A stretch of 64,000 nucleotides of DNA. Origin: Butyrivibrio sp. FCS014 (GTDB taxonomy: Bacteria > Bacillota > Clostridia > Lachnospirales > Lachnospiraceae). Shown here piece after piece: positions 32,331-41,636 of the stretch (position 1 is its first letter; every line of letters begins with the position of its first letter). The position numbers and the translations under genes were made by a program. The notes under the pieces were generated by a model that searched no databases, had not been told where the DNA came from, and worked only from the letters and a program-made list of their open reading frames with translations. The stretch is taken from contig NZ_JAHA01000010.1 in assembly GCF_000526935.1 (NCBI RefSeq), positions 78,374-142,373 on the forward strand. Reading direction: 5' to 3'.

Positions 32331-34187
32331 TTATCCCTTGAGCCGATCAACTATTCTATCTTCCCAGAACTGTCTCGTAGATTCATTTGTCATTTCAACC
32401 AGCCTATCGATATAGCATTTTCTGAGTTCCGGAGATTTTACAACAATCTTATCCGAATAAAAAACCGCGGGCTGTTCTATCAGCTCCAACAAGGAAGCAT
32501 ATACGACATCGTCCGGGGATAAAGGTGGGGCAGGGGAAGCAAAAGGTATATATACCAGTTCGTCGGTATACTTCATAAGGTTACTTGTGTAAAACAGTTC
32601 GGACACACCTAATATCCCACTGTATCCGTCAAAAGGTAATTGAATTACTATTTTTTCAGGATGTCGCTTTTCCGGATTGTATTCCTCAAAGCTTGTCAGT
32701 TTTCCCTGTAATTCCGGAATTTTCTCAAACTCAGCAATATCTGTTCGGCTGTCTCCCAGCTTCTTTTCGTGATCATGATAAAAATACGGTATCGGAATCA
32801 CTTCCACATTGAAGCGATCATCTTCCGCCACTTCCAGGAAAGCATCTTTCATGGCATTCCACCAGGAAGCTTTGCATGGCAGAAACAATATATCTGCCTT
32901 GCCGGCGTCATAGAGCCTATCGATACTTTGCTCTATCTCCAGGACAACACTGTCTAATCCGGCCTTTATTGCATCATCCCAATTACCTATGGCCTCATAG
33001 ATTTTCTCGCAGTATTGTTCTAACAGATTTACGGCTTCAGTCCCTTCTCCGAACTTGTTTTCCAGCGCTGTTCCGACTGCAACCGCTGCTTTCTGGCAGC
33101 TTTGAAAAAAAGGTATCAGATTTTCATTATTGCCTTTTCCCTGAATTGCTCCTATCTGTTCATGAATGCCAAGCATAAGCTGCAGAATATCTTTCTGTTG
33201 CTCTTTGTGAGGCGTTCTTTTCCTGGGTTGCACATAAGCCGCCTTATTAAAGCAATACCTGGTTGGATTTTTCCCAAACTTATTCCTGTATATATCCTCC
33301 AGCTCCCTGTACACAGGGTACAGATGGCCGGCGGAGCCTCTTACAACAGTCATATAATCGCCAAAAGTAGATGTCAGCACTTCGTGATAACCGACAGGCG
33401 CTCTGAGTACGGTGTTCTCAAACGGCAGTTCAACAAAGCTCTGATAACACGATCTGACAAATCTGCAATTGCCCTTCGACACCCATCTGTACATCACCGC
33501 TATATCAGTTGATTCTTCGCCATTTGCTTCTGTCGAGATCCTATCGAATAAAATCAGCAGTTTCCTGTATGTCTCTTTTCCCCTGCCAATAGATGTATGG
33601 TTCTCCTGCTCTATTCTTTGTACCCTTTCATTGATTTCGGTATCTGAATATGCCTTGTTAAGCATGCCTGTAAGCGTTTCGAATACGTACTTTCCGCGCC
33701 CGGTTCTCTCATCCTCTTTGGCCCGGTCCTGAAAAATCCTGTCCAAAGGAAAAATATCCACTCCTGCCACAAAGGGGCATCCGTAGTTTACAGATAAAAA
33801 ATTTGCCCCTGCATTAATGGCATTACTGTTTGTCACTCTGCAAAAGGGAAGATCATATTCTTCACAATTGTTTGCATTAAGAATTACGTATCCGTCAGGC
33901 AACTCATCTTGGGCAACCTTAAGAAATTCATCCAACTCATCTCTTTTCATAGCGATATCAAGGTCATCATCCCAGGGAATATATCCTTTATGACGAACGC
34001 AACCAAGCAGTGTCCCGCTATCAGTAAACCAGTTGTATCCATACTTCTTACATATCTTATTAATTTCTGACAGCACAACCAACTGTGCCGCCCAATAATG
34101 TTTCATGGTTTCCGACACATAAAATCCTTCTCTTATCTCATCGCAAAAGAATTCTGGTTCAAAAGATAAATTGTCGAGACTACTCAT
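32331..34187 (-). CDS. LicD-family phosphotransferase fused to a transferase-like C-terminal domain
   Basis: The 618 residues begin with LicD (WFTDSGTLLGCVRHKGYIPW, then DDDLDIAMKRDELDEF; AGVDIFPLDRIF) and the terminal LPFENTVLRAPVGYHEVLTSTFGDY motif near 275. A helical linker (about 330-430) follows. The C-terminal domain (ADILFLPCKASWWNAMKDAF, EVIPIPYFYHD, YSGILGVSELFYTSNLMKYTDELVYIPF) matches that of the 762-residue protein at 23675 but lacks its last third. That missing third resembles the stand-alone protein at 23220-23585. GGAG is 9 bases before the ATG. The gene diverges from the licD at 34308. Confidence 0.85.
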   Translation of the reverse strand: MSSLDNLSFEPEFFCDEIREGFYVSETMKHYWAAQLVVLSEINKICKKYGYNWFTDSGTLLGCVRHKGYIPWDDDLDIAMKRDELDEFLKVAQDELPDGYVILNANNCEEYDLPFCRVTNSNAINAGANFLSVNYGCPFVAGVDIFPLDRIFQDRAKEDERTGRGKYVFETLTGMLNKAYSDTEINERVQRIEQENHTSIGRGKETYRKLLILFDRISTEANGEESTDIAVMYRWVSKGNCRFVRSCYQSFVELPFENTVLRAPVGYHEVLTSTFGDYMTVVRGSAGHLYPVYRELEDIYRNKFGKNPTRYCFNKAAYVQPRKRTPHKEQQKDILQLMLGIHEQIGAIQGKGNNENLIPFFQSCQKAAVAVGTALENKFGEGTEAVNLLEQYCEKIYEAIGNWDDAIKAGLDSVVLEIEQSIDRLYDAGKADILFLPCKASWWNAMKDAFLEVAEDDRFNVEVIPIPYFYHDHEKKLGDSRTDIAEFEKIPELQGKLTSFEEYNPEKRHPEKIVIQLPFDGYSGILGVSELFYTSNLMKYTDELVYIPFASPAPPLSPDDVVYASLLELIEQPAVFYSDKIVVKSPELRKCYIDRLVEMTNESTRQFWEDRIVDRLKG

Positions 34188-34268
34188 GGCTGTTTACTCC
34201 GTAAGCTGGTATGTTTTATCTGTCATTCAGCAGTTTATTTATAATCATAATAACATAAACGTGTGTGC

Positions 34269-34274
34269 TATAAT
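34269..34274 (+). promoter_or_regulatory. -10 element of the plus-strand licD gene
   Basis: TATAAT preceded by TGTGC forms an extended -10 about 30 bases before the licD start at 34308. It lies in the 120-base divergent region between two licD genes. Confidence 0.55.
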
Positions 34275-34307
34275 AGAATATGGGTAGACGTTGCTATAGG
34301 TGATAAT

Positions 34308-35252
34308 ATGCTGAAAATATCTGATTCTTTTTACAAAGAAGAAGTACGACTCGGATTTACAATTACAGAAACCATGAAAAGAGCATGGTCAGTTCAGCTT
34401 GAAATGCTTGATGCCATTATGAACATTGCTCAAAGGCACAACATATCTATCTGGGCAGATTATGGAACCCTTCTTGGCTCTGTCAGACACAAGGGCTTTG
34501 TCCCGTGGGATGACGATATAGACCTGTGCATGTTCAGGAAAGACTATATGGCATTCCACACCATACTCAAAGAAGAGTTGTCAATGGCTTATAAAATCTC
34601 CAGTTTTTACGCCACAGACGACTATGATCAGCCCAATCTGCTGGTTACCAACAGGCATCATCTTGATCTTGGAAACAATCCTCACGAAAAAGCAATTACC
34701 AATATGCAGCATGGCTGTCCATATATTACCGGGATTGATATTTTTCCATTAGATTATGTTCCGGCTGATGCTGAACAGCTAAATCTCATCAGCAATCTTT
34801 ATATTTCGGCATATGATCTTGCCTTTAACTTTGATTACTACAGATCGACCGGTGAACTTGAAAGCAATCTTTTGCAGCTGGAGAGTCTTCTAAGCACAAA
34901 GCTGGAACGCAATGATCATCTCAGATCGTCAATATGGAAGCTGGCAGATGCCATCGCAATGATGACTTATGAAAACGAAGCTGCCGATATCGCCCACTAC
35001 TCCAGGTGTGCGGTTTATGGTTTTCATAACACGTGCAAAAAAAGCAGTTATAACAAAACCGTATATCTCGATTTTGAAATGATACAAGTCCCTGCTCCCG
35101 AAGGATATGATGATGTACTTTCATCACTTTACGGAAAAGATTATATGACTCCAGTGCCGGGCACAGCATGGCACACTTATCCCTTTTATAAAGTGCAGGA
35201 TAAGCGAATACTTTTTAACAGCAAATTAGGACAGATGGGAGATATCTTCTGA
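34308..35252 (+). CDS. LicD-family phosphotransferase
   Basis: The ATG at 34308 follows AGGTG and begins MLKISDSFYKEEVRLGFTIT, the normal LicD start; the frame can be extended to a GTG at 34263 but that overlaps the -10 element. The 314 residues have IWADYGTLLGSVRHKGFVPW, then DDDIDLCMFRKDYMAF, and TGIDIFPLDYVPAD, with the C-terminal IQVPAPEGYDDVLSSLYGKDY motif. Two bases after its stop a transferase-like gene starts, so LicD and that domain are encoded as separate chains here but fused in the paralogs at 23675 and 32331. Substrate is unknown. Confidence 0.88.
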   Translation: MLKISDSFYKEEVRLGFTITETMKRAWSVQLEMLDAIMNIAQRHNISIWADYGTLLGSVRHKGFVPWDDDIDLCMFRKDYMAFHTILKEELSMAYKISSFYATDDYDQPNLLVTNRHHLDLGNNPHEKAITNMQHGCPYITGIDIFPLDYVPADAEQLNLISNLYISAYDLAFNFDYYRSTGELESNLLQLESLLSTKLERNDHLRSSIWKLADAIAMMTYENEAADIAHYSRCAVYGFHNTCKKSSYNKTVYLDFEMIQVPAPEGYDDVLSSLYGKDYMTPVPGTAWHTYPFYKVQDKRILFNSKLGQMGDIF

Positions 35253-35254
35253 TC

Positions 35255-36259
35255 ATGAAAAAAATAGTTTTTCTGTCATTATCCCCCGAAACCTGGGACG
35301 GACTCGAAACTATATGGGATAACGCTACAGCCGATCCCGAAAACGAAGTCACTGTTATTCCTATCCCAACTTATAAAAGGAATAGCGATGACAGCCTGTC
35401 AGATGCCCATTATACGCTTTCAGGGTATCCGGATAATGTTCCCATTACCGATGTTAATGCATATAGTTTGAAAACAAATCATCCCGACATAATCTACACG
35501 CAAAATGTACAGGATACGAGCAATCCCGGTTTCTGTGTCCATCCTGCTTTTCACACTGATGCCTTAAAAGCCTGTACAGATCAGCTTGTGTATGTACCGT
35601 ATATGTGTACGGAGGAAATATCCCTTGATAACAAGCCCTATCTGGACAGCATAAAAATGCTGTTTATTTGCCCTGCCCTGCTAAGCAATGTTGACCGCAT
35701 AATAGTTCAATCAAACAATCTGAAAGAGCTATATCTTTATTATCTTGCCGGCGGTGATCCGGAGCTCATCAAACACTGGTCCGGGAAAATAAGCTGCGAC
35801 GATTATCCCAGAAATGAGATTCTGAAAAAGTATGATCGCCTGACTGTGTACCGCCCCGATGAATGGGACACTCTTTTATGCCCCGATTCTGATGACCACA
35901 GAAAGGTCGTTTTGCTATGTACATCAGTCATGGGGATTCTTACTAACGAGCACCATGTGATCAATAAACTTAGAGAACTGTTTGAAGACTTTATGAATAA
36001 TACAGATGATCATGTACTAATTTGGCGTCCTTATCCGGCCATAAAGGAAGCCATTAAAGACCTTCGTCCGGGACTTGTTGACGACTATGACAACCTGATT
36101 TCTTTTTATCTTGATAATCATGTAGGAATACTTGATAAGCTTCCATCTCCGACTTCTGCCATCATAATCAGTGACGAATATATAGGAGACGAGTGCGGCG
36201 TCATGGAATTATATAAAACCACAGGAAAACCGGCATCCAGGCTGGACTATGGAGTTTAA
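35255..36259 (+). CDS. CDP-glycerol-transferase-like protein associated with LicD
   Basis: The 334 residues begin KKIVFLSLSPETWDGLETIW and contain VTVIPIPTYKR, PDIIYTQNVQDTSNPG, TDQLVYVPYM, VDRIIVQSNNLKELYLYYL and, late, DHVLIWRPYPAIKEAI. The pattern resembles GT-B-type glycerophosphotransferases of teichoic acid synthesis (two Rossmann halves; the C-terminal half would hold the CDP-glycerol site), although no canonical H-x-x-H pairs stand out. The same domain is fused to LicD at 23675 and 32331. It starts right after the licD stop and is probably translated by coupling. Its C-terminus overlaps the opposing licD pseudogene by four bases. Confidence 0.65.
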   Translation: MKKIVFLSLSPETWDGLETIWDNATADPENEVTVIPIPTYKRNSDDSLSDAHYTLSGYPDNVPITDVNAYSLKTNHPDIIYTQNVQDTSNPGFCVHPAFHTDALKACTDQLVYVPYMCTEEISLDNKPYLDSIKMLFICPALLSNVDRIIVQSNNLKELYLYYLAGGDPELIKHWSGKISCDDYPRNEILKKYDRLTVYRPDEWDTLLCPDSDDHRKVVLLCTSVMGILTNEHHVINKLRELFEDFMNNTDDHVLIWRPYPAIKEAIKDLRPGLVDDYDNLISFYLDNHVGILDKLPSPTSAIIISDEYIGDECGVMELYKTTGKPASRLDYGV

Positions 36260-37268
36260 AATTCATTCATTTTCTGCCAGTTTGCGCAGAATTCCTCTAC
36301 TGTATTCTGATTGCCTGCCTCTTTCCACATTTTTGCAAATTCCTCTTCCTGAACACAATAGAAAGGATATTCATGGCTGGCAGAAAACTGCGCGGGGGTC
36401 ATATAATTCTCCCCATACAGATATGTGAGCACCGGTGCCGGTTCGCAAGGAGCTATTACCGTGAATTCTTCAAAGGGTAATTCTACGCCCTCCCCAAAAC
36501 TCTCTTTTTTCATTTCAGGAAACCCTGAAAAATCATCCCTTTCTTTTGGATATGGTATATATGTAATGTTGGCAATGGCATCCGATTCACTTTCAGGAAC
36601 TGAACTCGCATACCGATCACAGGCACATAATATTTCGTGAATGGATAGGATACTATCTCATCTTCTTTGTCAAAAGAAATCCCAAGATCGCGCTCATACT
36701 GTTCCAGCCTGCTTTCCAGCATATTGTTTTCCTTTAACATGGACCACTTCTCAACAATCCACTGCAAGTCATTTATCTTTCTGACAAGTTCCAGCTGATC
36801 TTTGGGGTCCCGCGGCAGATTGTCCAGCGGAAAAATATCTATACCTATTCTTGGGTACGGATAAGCATGAAAGTAATTCATATATTTAGGCAACGAAAAA
36901 TAGGTTTCATCAGCCATGACTCTGCCCTGGTATCCTTTGTTTATTGCCCATAGTCTGGAAGACTCTGCATATATTCCCGGATTCACAAAGCCTTCAGGCA
37001 GCGCCTTTGGTGCAATGCTCATGAATTTCATGTAGTCCTCGCGAAGCATGCAGATGTCTATGTCATCATCCCAGGGAATAAACCCTTTATGCCTTACTGC
37101 CCCAAGAAGTGTTCCAAAAAAAGCGTACCACTTTATATCATGCTCAGCGCAAACTTTCCTGACAACATCAAGAACTTCCAGTTCAGCTGCCCATGCCCTT
37201 TTCATCATCGGAACGACTGTGAATCCTTCTCGTATTTCTTCTCTGAAAAATTCATTGGAAAATCTCAT
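36256..37268 (-). pseudogene. LicD-family gene split by one frameshift
   Basis: From the ATG at 37268 (MRFSNEFFREEIREGFTVVP, with GAGGG 6 bases upstream) a LicD domain reads through AFFGTLLGAVRHKGFIPWDD, then DIDICMLREDYMKF, and IGIDIFPLDNLP. After FDKEDEI, near 36660, the homologous sequence passes to another frame: SILSIHEILCACDRYASSVP continues to MKKESFGEGVELPFEEFTVI and the normal LicD end (PVLTYLYGENYMTP...HEYPF) at 36256. The first frame instead ends in unrelated residues at 36510. A single gained or lost base is enough. The lesion may be real or an assembly error; the catalytic half would still be made. Confidence 0.8.
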
Positions 37269-37366
37269 GAATATCCCTCTTCCTCTATGGTATTGAACGC
37301 ATAGATGATACAATATATTTGTAATACCAAACACAATACCGGATCATCAATCAGAAAGGATCGTAT

Positions 37367-39130
37367 ATGCCTGACAATATCAACGTATCAAATCAACTTC
37401 CTTCAGCACTGCTGGTCTTTCTGTGCTGCTCCCCAGAGGAAATCGATGATTATGTCAGCCAGGAAAGCTATGGCAACTTTCAAGTCGTAAGCATAGATTC
37501 TCCCGATGACTTTCCGGATCTTTTTTCCTTTATCCTGGACTGTGAATGTGACTATATCAGCTTTGTCGAGCCGGAGCACGTGTATGAGTCCGGGAGGCTT
37601 GCCGCTGCTATAAACGAGTTCTTATCCAATCCCGGCACTGATCTGGTCATCTCTCCAAGACAATTCTATGATGACAGCGCCAATGTTATTCTCAATGTGT
37701 ATTCCCAGTATCATGACTATTTCCCGGGAAAAACCATAGGTGGACGTTCTCTTCTTCAGGACTGCGTATTAAACGATCTGTGCCTGTATGGGGATATTTC
37801 CTGCGCCATGATCCCAGCTACTTATGCCAAAAGAATTCTGCCCATTATCCCAATTGATATGGTCATGCCGGGAATACGGTCTACAGCGCTGTATCACTAT
37901 TTATTGATCAACGGTAACCTGCGCTATCTTGATACCGCATATGTTTACAAACATCTTTCTGCAAAAACAGACGCCCATGATAACGCCTCTGCCTTCTTTG
38001 AATATCTTAAGCTATTCCTTGCCCGGGAGCTCGGTATTACAAACGAGCAGATATATGAGCTTGAAAGCAGATACAAAAAATATCGGATTAGTGTTCTTAA
38101 AAAGGAGATTACATTCTTTTATCAAAACCAAAGCGAACTGGATCTTCTCACCCCGCTTATGGAGGAAGCCTCTCGCAGAGGATATATTTGTACTTCAACC
38201 ATGAACATAACGCAGCAAGTGGTTATCGGAGTATATTGCTCTCACACCAACTTCCCTGAGAACGCCAGGTTTTCAATCATTCTCCTGCATGATATGACAC
38301 AAGGATGTGATGTATGGCCACTCTACTGGCAAACCGAAAGCTGGAACAAATATGACCTGGGAATACTACCGGGTGAATTCTGGGCTGATCTATGGAAACA
38401 AAATGCTGTACTCTCATGCGCACGCCCCAGGTATGGCGTATTTGCACTGGGCTTTTTGAAAAATGACAGGTACGGAGAAGGTTGCTCTACCACCGATAAA
38501 CCGCAAATTGAAATGAAATACGATAAGACCATCCTTTATGCTCCGTCATGGGAATACGATGACAAAGAGGACGATTTCATCCTTGCCCTTCAATCTTTAC
38601 CTGTAAATCTCTTAATCAAACAAAACAAAAAATCCTTCAGAAGCAATGAAGCTTTTCAGTTTGTAATTGATAATATCGATAATATGAGAGCCCTGCATGA
38701 GGGCAAATATGATAATCTTTACTATCTGGATCCCGATACTGAATTCCTTCAGGCTGTCCAGTTATGCGACCTTGTCGTATCAGATGAGTCCAGCGTAATG
38801 ACAGAGGCTCTTTTGTACGGAATCCCAAGTGTCGCTGTAACCGACTGGCTGATACCCGACATGGTACCTGCAAGAAAAGCCATCGTCCCTACAGATTGGG
38901 TGTACCGTATAAAAAGAGTCGAACTTCGCGAGACCATCGAGAAGTTTATAAGAGGTGAGCTCAACGAGATAGACCCCGAAGAATGGAAAAACAAAGTATT
39001 TGGAAATTCAGGACATGTCAGCGCCGGCATAATGGATGCCATCGATTACTATACCGGAAATCCTTCAAATACCGAGTTTATGCAAAACAAGATCGAGCAG
39101 AATGCGGGGATCAGCACTCTGTGGAACTGA
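37367..39130 (+). CDS. GT2-like domain fused to CDP-glycerol glycerophosphotransferase domain
   Basis: The 587 residues start with AAAGGA 7 bases upstream of ATG. The N-terminal 270 residues have a reduced GT2-like pattern (LLVFLCCSPEEIDDYVS, CDYISFVEPEHVYESGRLA). From about 270 the chain resembles TagB/TagF-type transferases: VVIGVYCSHTNFPENARFSI, HDMTQGCDVWPLYWQ, KTILYAPSWEYDDKEDDF and the CDP-binding LVVSDESSVMTEALLYGIPS. Such enzymes add glycerol or ribitol phosphate units to teichoic acid precursors at the inner membrane face. A teichoic-acid-like polymer would fit the many LicD genes around it. It diverges from the licD pseudogene. Confidence 0.8.
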   Translation: MPDNINVSNQLPSALLVFLCCSPEEIDDYVSQESYGNFQVVSIDSPDDFPDLFSFILDCECDYISFVEPEHVYESGRLAAAINEFLSNPGTDLVISPRQFYDDSANVILNVYSQYHDYFPGKTIGGRSLLQDCVLNDLCLYGDISCAMIPATYAKRILPIIPIDMVMPGIRSTALYHYLLINGNLRYLDTAYVYKHLSAKTDAHDNASAFFEYLKLFLARELGITNEQIYELESRYKKYRISVLKKEITFFYQNQSELDLLTPLMEEASRRGYICTSTMNITQQVVIGVYCSHTNFPENARFSIILLHDMTQGCDVWPLYWQTESWNKYDLGILPGEFWADLWKQNAVLSCARPRYGVFALGFLKNDRYGEGCSTTDKPQIEMKYDKTILYAPSWEYDDKEDDFILALQSLPVNLLIKQNKKSFRSNEAFQFVIDNIDNMRALHEGKYDNLYYLDPDTEFLQAVQLCDLVVSDESSVMTEALLYGIPSVAVTDWLIPDMVPARKAIVPTDWVYRIKRVELRETIEKFIRGELNEIDPEEWKNKVFGNSGHVSAGIMDAIDYYTGNPSNTEFMQNKIEQNAGISTLWN

Positions 39131-39135
39131 GCCGC

Positions 39136-40599
39136 TCATGATTTGGCTTCCAACAGCTTCATGATATCGCCATAAACAAACTCACTTGCCTTGCATCCGT
39201 TGTAGGTTACATAATCAAGCTCTTTTGCAAAGACCGATTCTCTTTGTGCAGACATGGTATCATTGTCTTCAATAACCACGTTTTGAAGGAATTCTTCTAT
39301 TTTCTCATAATCCGTACCCGGAGCTTTGTAATAGGAATCCGTTACCTTTTTGCCCAACTCCAAAAAGCCTTGTTCAGGCCTTGTAAGCAAAAGAAGCGGT
39401 TTATTGACATACAGATATTCACCAAGAAATGATACACTGTCTGTCATCATCGCGTCCGAGGTGGAGAACAGTTCCAGATAGGAAGACTCTTCTACAACTC
39501 TCGCATTAGGAAGCGAGTTCCATTCCTCCAGGTATTTGTCGTAGCTCTCATAATCTTTAAACATCTTTCCAGCAACAGCTGCATACCGAAGATTGGGATG
39601 AGGCTTTAACACAAAACTGACCTTGTCCTTATATTTTTGGGCCAGATACAGCATAAACCATGCATTTTCTCTAAAGGTAGAGAACAGAAGCCACCCCTTA
39701 TGCAGCACACTGTAATGAGGGGCGATGATAATACGCTTTATTTCATCAGGGTTCTTTCCCTCAGGAATCTTCCATAAAGATTTTATCTGCTCATCAGTAA
39801 CTTTCTTTCCTTCGTAAAAGTAGTCCATCTTGGCATATCCGGAAAAAACTGCATTTCTTCCGCCAAGAAACTGGTATTTACTATATCCGGAAAGTGTAGA
39901 ACCAGAGTCGCAATAAATCCTCCACACAAGATTGAATATTTCTTTGTTGAATACAGCCTCAGGAGCAAATGTCCCCTTATGATTCTCGGCAAATTGGATG
40001 CCATAAGGAATATAAGCCAGCAGGCAATGAAGTGGCAAAGATGCAAACCATAAAGACTGTGGTGTACTGCTAAACCAGGACGACAATTGAAAGGCAATAT
40101 CGGGATAGTTTCCAAAATATTCCCAGCTTCTGAATTCCCCGGTCTCAGGATCCATCCCTTCCAGAACCGTATGTCCACTGTTCTTAAACCATTCTAAAGT
40201 CTTGTTGTAACTGTCCCTGCAGCTGTTCTCATCTCTGTCATCCAAGGGCGTCACAAGAACTTTGACATCAAAAGAGTCGTTGGCATCAAGAAGTCTGTAA
40301 ACCCCTTCTGCCGGCCACTGGGCTGCTGAATAGCTCTGAAAAATGACATTGATCTTATCCCCGCTTTTATACTTATTCTGCAATCTTCTTACTACTGCAG
40401 CGGTAACCACGTCATAAAGCTGAACGAACAGATCACCTCCGCCTTCAAGTGATTCCCTGAGCAAAAACAGACTCATAAGATGCATCCATCTGTAGTTGTC
40501 CGGGATTTCATCTCGGCCGAAATCACCTCTGTCGATTCCATCTATAAGTTCTTCAATTCTTGCGGAATAATACGCAACAGACTCGCGGTCTAATTCCAT
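39136..40599 (-). CDS. CDP-glycerol glycerophosphotransferase family protein
   Basis: The 487 residues show a GT-B transferase of this family: DKINVIFQSYSAAQWPAEGV, VKVLVTPLDDRDEN, YFGNYPDIAFQLSSWF, HCLLAYIPYGIQF, then RIIIAPHYSVLHKGWLLFST, FVLKPHPNLRYAAVAGKMF and DAMMTDSVSFLGEYLYVNKPLL, the last two being the typical phosphate-binding and Ser/Thr-Asp donor-site motifs. It probably transfers glycerol-phosphate-like units to a surface polymer. Its gene runs opposite to the one ending at 39130 and is followed upstream, 8 bases away, by a GT2 gene. Confidence 0.8.
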   Translation of the reverse strand: MELDRESVAYYSARIEELIDGIDRGDFGRDEIPDNYRWMHLMSLFLLRESLEGGGDLFVQLYDVVTAAVVRRLQNKYKSGDKINVIFQSYSAAQWPAEGVYRLLDANDSFDVKVLVTPLDDRDENSCRDSYNKTLEWFKNSGHTVLEGMDPETGEFRSWEYFGNYPDIAFQLSSWFSSTPQSLWFASLPLHCLLAYIPYGIQFAENHKGTFAPEAVFNKEIFNLVWRIYCDSGSTLSGYSKYQFLGGRNAVFSGYAKMDYFYEGKKVTDEQIKSLWKIPEGKNPDEIKRIIIAPHYSVLHKGWLLFSTFRENAWFMLYLAQKYKDKVSFVLKPHPNLRYAAVAGKMFKDYESYDKYLEEWNSLPNARVVEESSYLELFSTSDAMMTDSVSFLGEYLYVNKPLLLLTRPEQGFLELGKKVTDSYYKAPGTDYEKIEEFLQNVVIEDNDTMSAQRESVFAKELDYVTYNGCKASEFVYGDIMKLLEAKS

Positions 40600-40607
40600 A
40601 TGATCTC

Positions 40608-41615
40608 CTATCCAAAGCGCTTATCGCATTCTTTCATAATCTCCAGATCCAGGTCTTTTATCTTCGCCTTCACTACCGCATTTGATTCATAGTCAGCTGT
40701 AATAATCTTATTTTTTAGCTTCGCCAGTTTCTTAAGCATTGCCCGATATTTTTGATCAGTCTCATCAAAGTATCGTCCGATCATCTCCTTTGATGCTCCG
40801 TACTTTTTTATCTGATCGTACAGACATCTGTTGATGCCAAAGGAATATACGTTGATGATCGCATATTCTGTAGCTTCCTGTGCCCCCTTATATGTACTCA
40901 TCAGATGGCAGGAATTATATATAGCTTCCATCGCTCCATAGACCGAATCGAAATATGTATCCACATCCATAGTCTTGGTGGCAGAATCACTGATATCACA
41001 ATAGTTGTACAGAATTTCCTTAACGTTACCTATGGATGAGGCCCTTAAAAACATGTATATAAGAATATCCATATCCTCCAGGCATCTCACGTTTTCCCGC
41101 ATACGTATAACCGGATCCTGCCAGAGCTCTCTTTTGAAGATTTTTGTTACAAGATATCCTCCTCCGGCAATAAGTCTCGTTCTCTTTTCATCATTCAAAT
41201 CTCCTGTCAGGTCATCTCCGGTATAGAGCCTGGCATTATCAGTGGCCTCCCGATAATAGCCGCTGTCAACAATGTCGTAATCACCCTCTTTTGCCTTATC
41301 ATACAAAAGCTCATACATGTTAGGCGCCACATAATCATCGCTGTCCACAAGCCCGACATACTCACCGGAAGCCATATCCAATGCCTGATTTCTGGCGCCT
41401 CCGGCGCCCCGGTTTTTATCACCGTTTATTATGATGACCTTATCCGGGAACTGCTTTTCGCATCTTGCCATGATTTCCCAGGTATCATCCTTGGAGGCAT
41501 CATTTACAACTATTATCTCAATATCCCGCAAAGTCTGATTAACAAGACTTCCCAGGCATCTGGCCAATGTATCATGGGAATTATATGCAGGAACAACTAC
41601 GCTTACTTTTTTCAT
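40608..41615 (-). CDS. GT2 glycosyltransferase
   Basis: The 335 residues are a compact GT2 enzyme: VSVVVPAYNSHDTLARCLGS, IIVVNDASKDDTWEI, GAGGARNQALDMASGEYVGL and VDSDDYVAPNMYELL, then a helical C-terminal region without further domains. The residues after about 250 are Lys-rich and helical. It probably supplies one sugar to the polymer built by the adjacent transferases or, being next to the flagellin-glycosylation candidates, to flagellin. It lies 8 bases before the CDP-glycerol-transferase gene and 21 bases after the five-domain protein gene. Confidence 0.85.
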   Translation of the reverse strand: MKKVSVVVPAYNSHDTLARCLGSLVNQTLRDIEIIVVNDASKDDTWEIMARCEKQFPDKVIIINGDKNRGAGGARNQALDMASGEYVGLVDSDDYVAPNMYELLYDKAKEGDYDIVDSGYYREATDNARLYTGDDLTGDLNDEKRTRLIAGGGYLVTKIFKRELWQDPVIRMRENVRCLEDMDILIYMFLRASSIGNVKEILYNYCDISDSATKTMDVDTYFDSVYGAMEAIYNSCHLMSTYKGAQEATEYAIINVYSFGINRCLYDQIKKYGASKEMIGRYFDETDQKYRAMLKKLAKLKNKIITADYESNAVVKAKIKDLDLEIMKECDKRFG

Positions 41616-41636
41616 TTATGATCCTCAATACAAATA

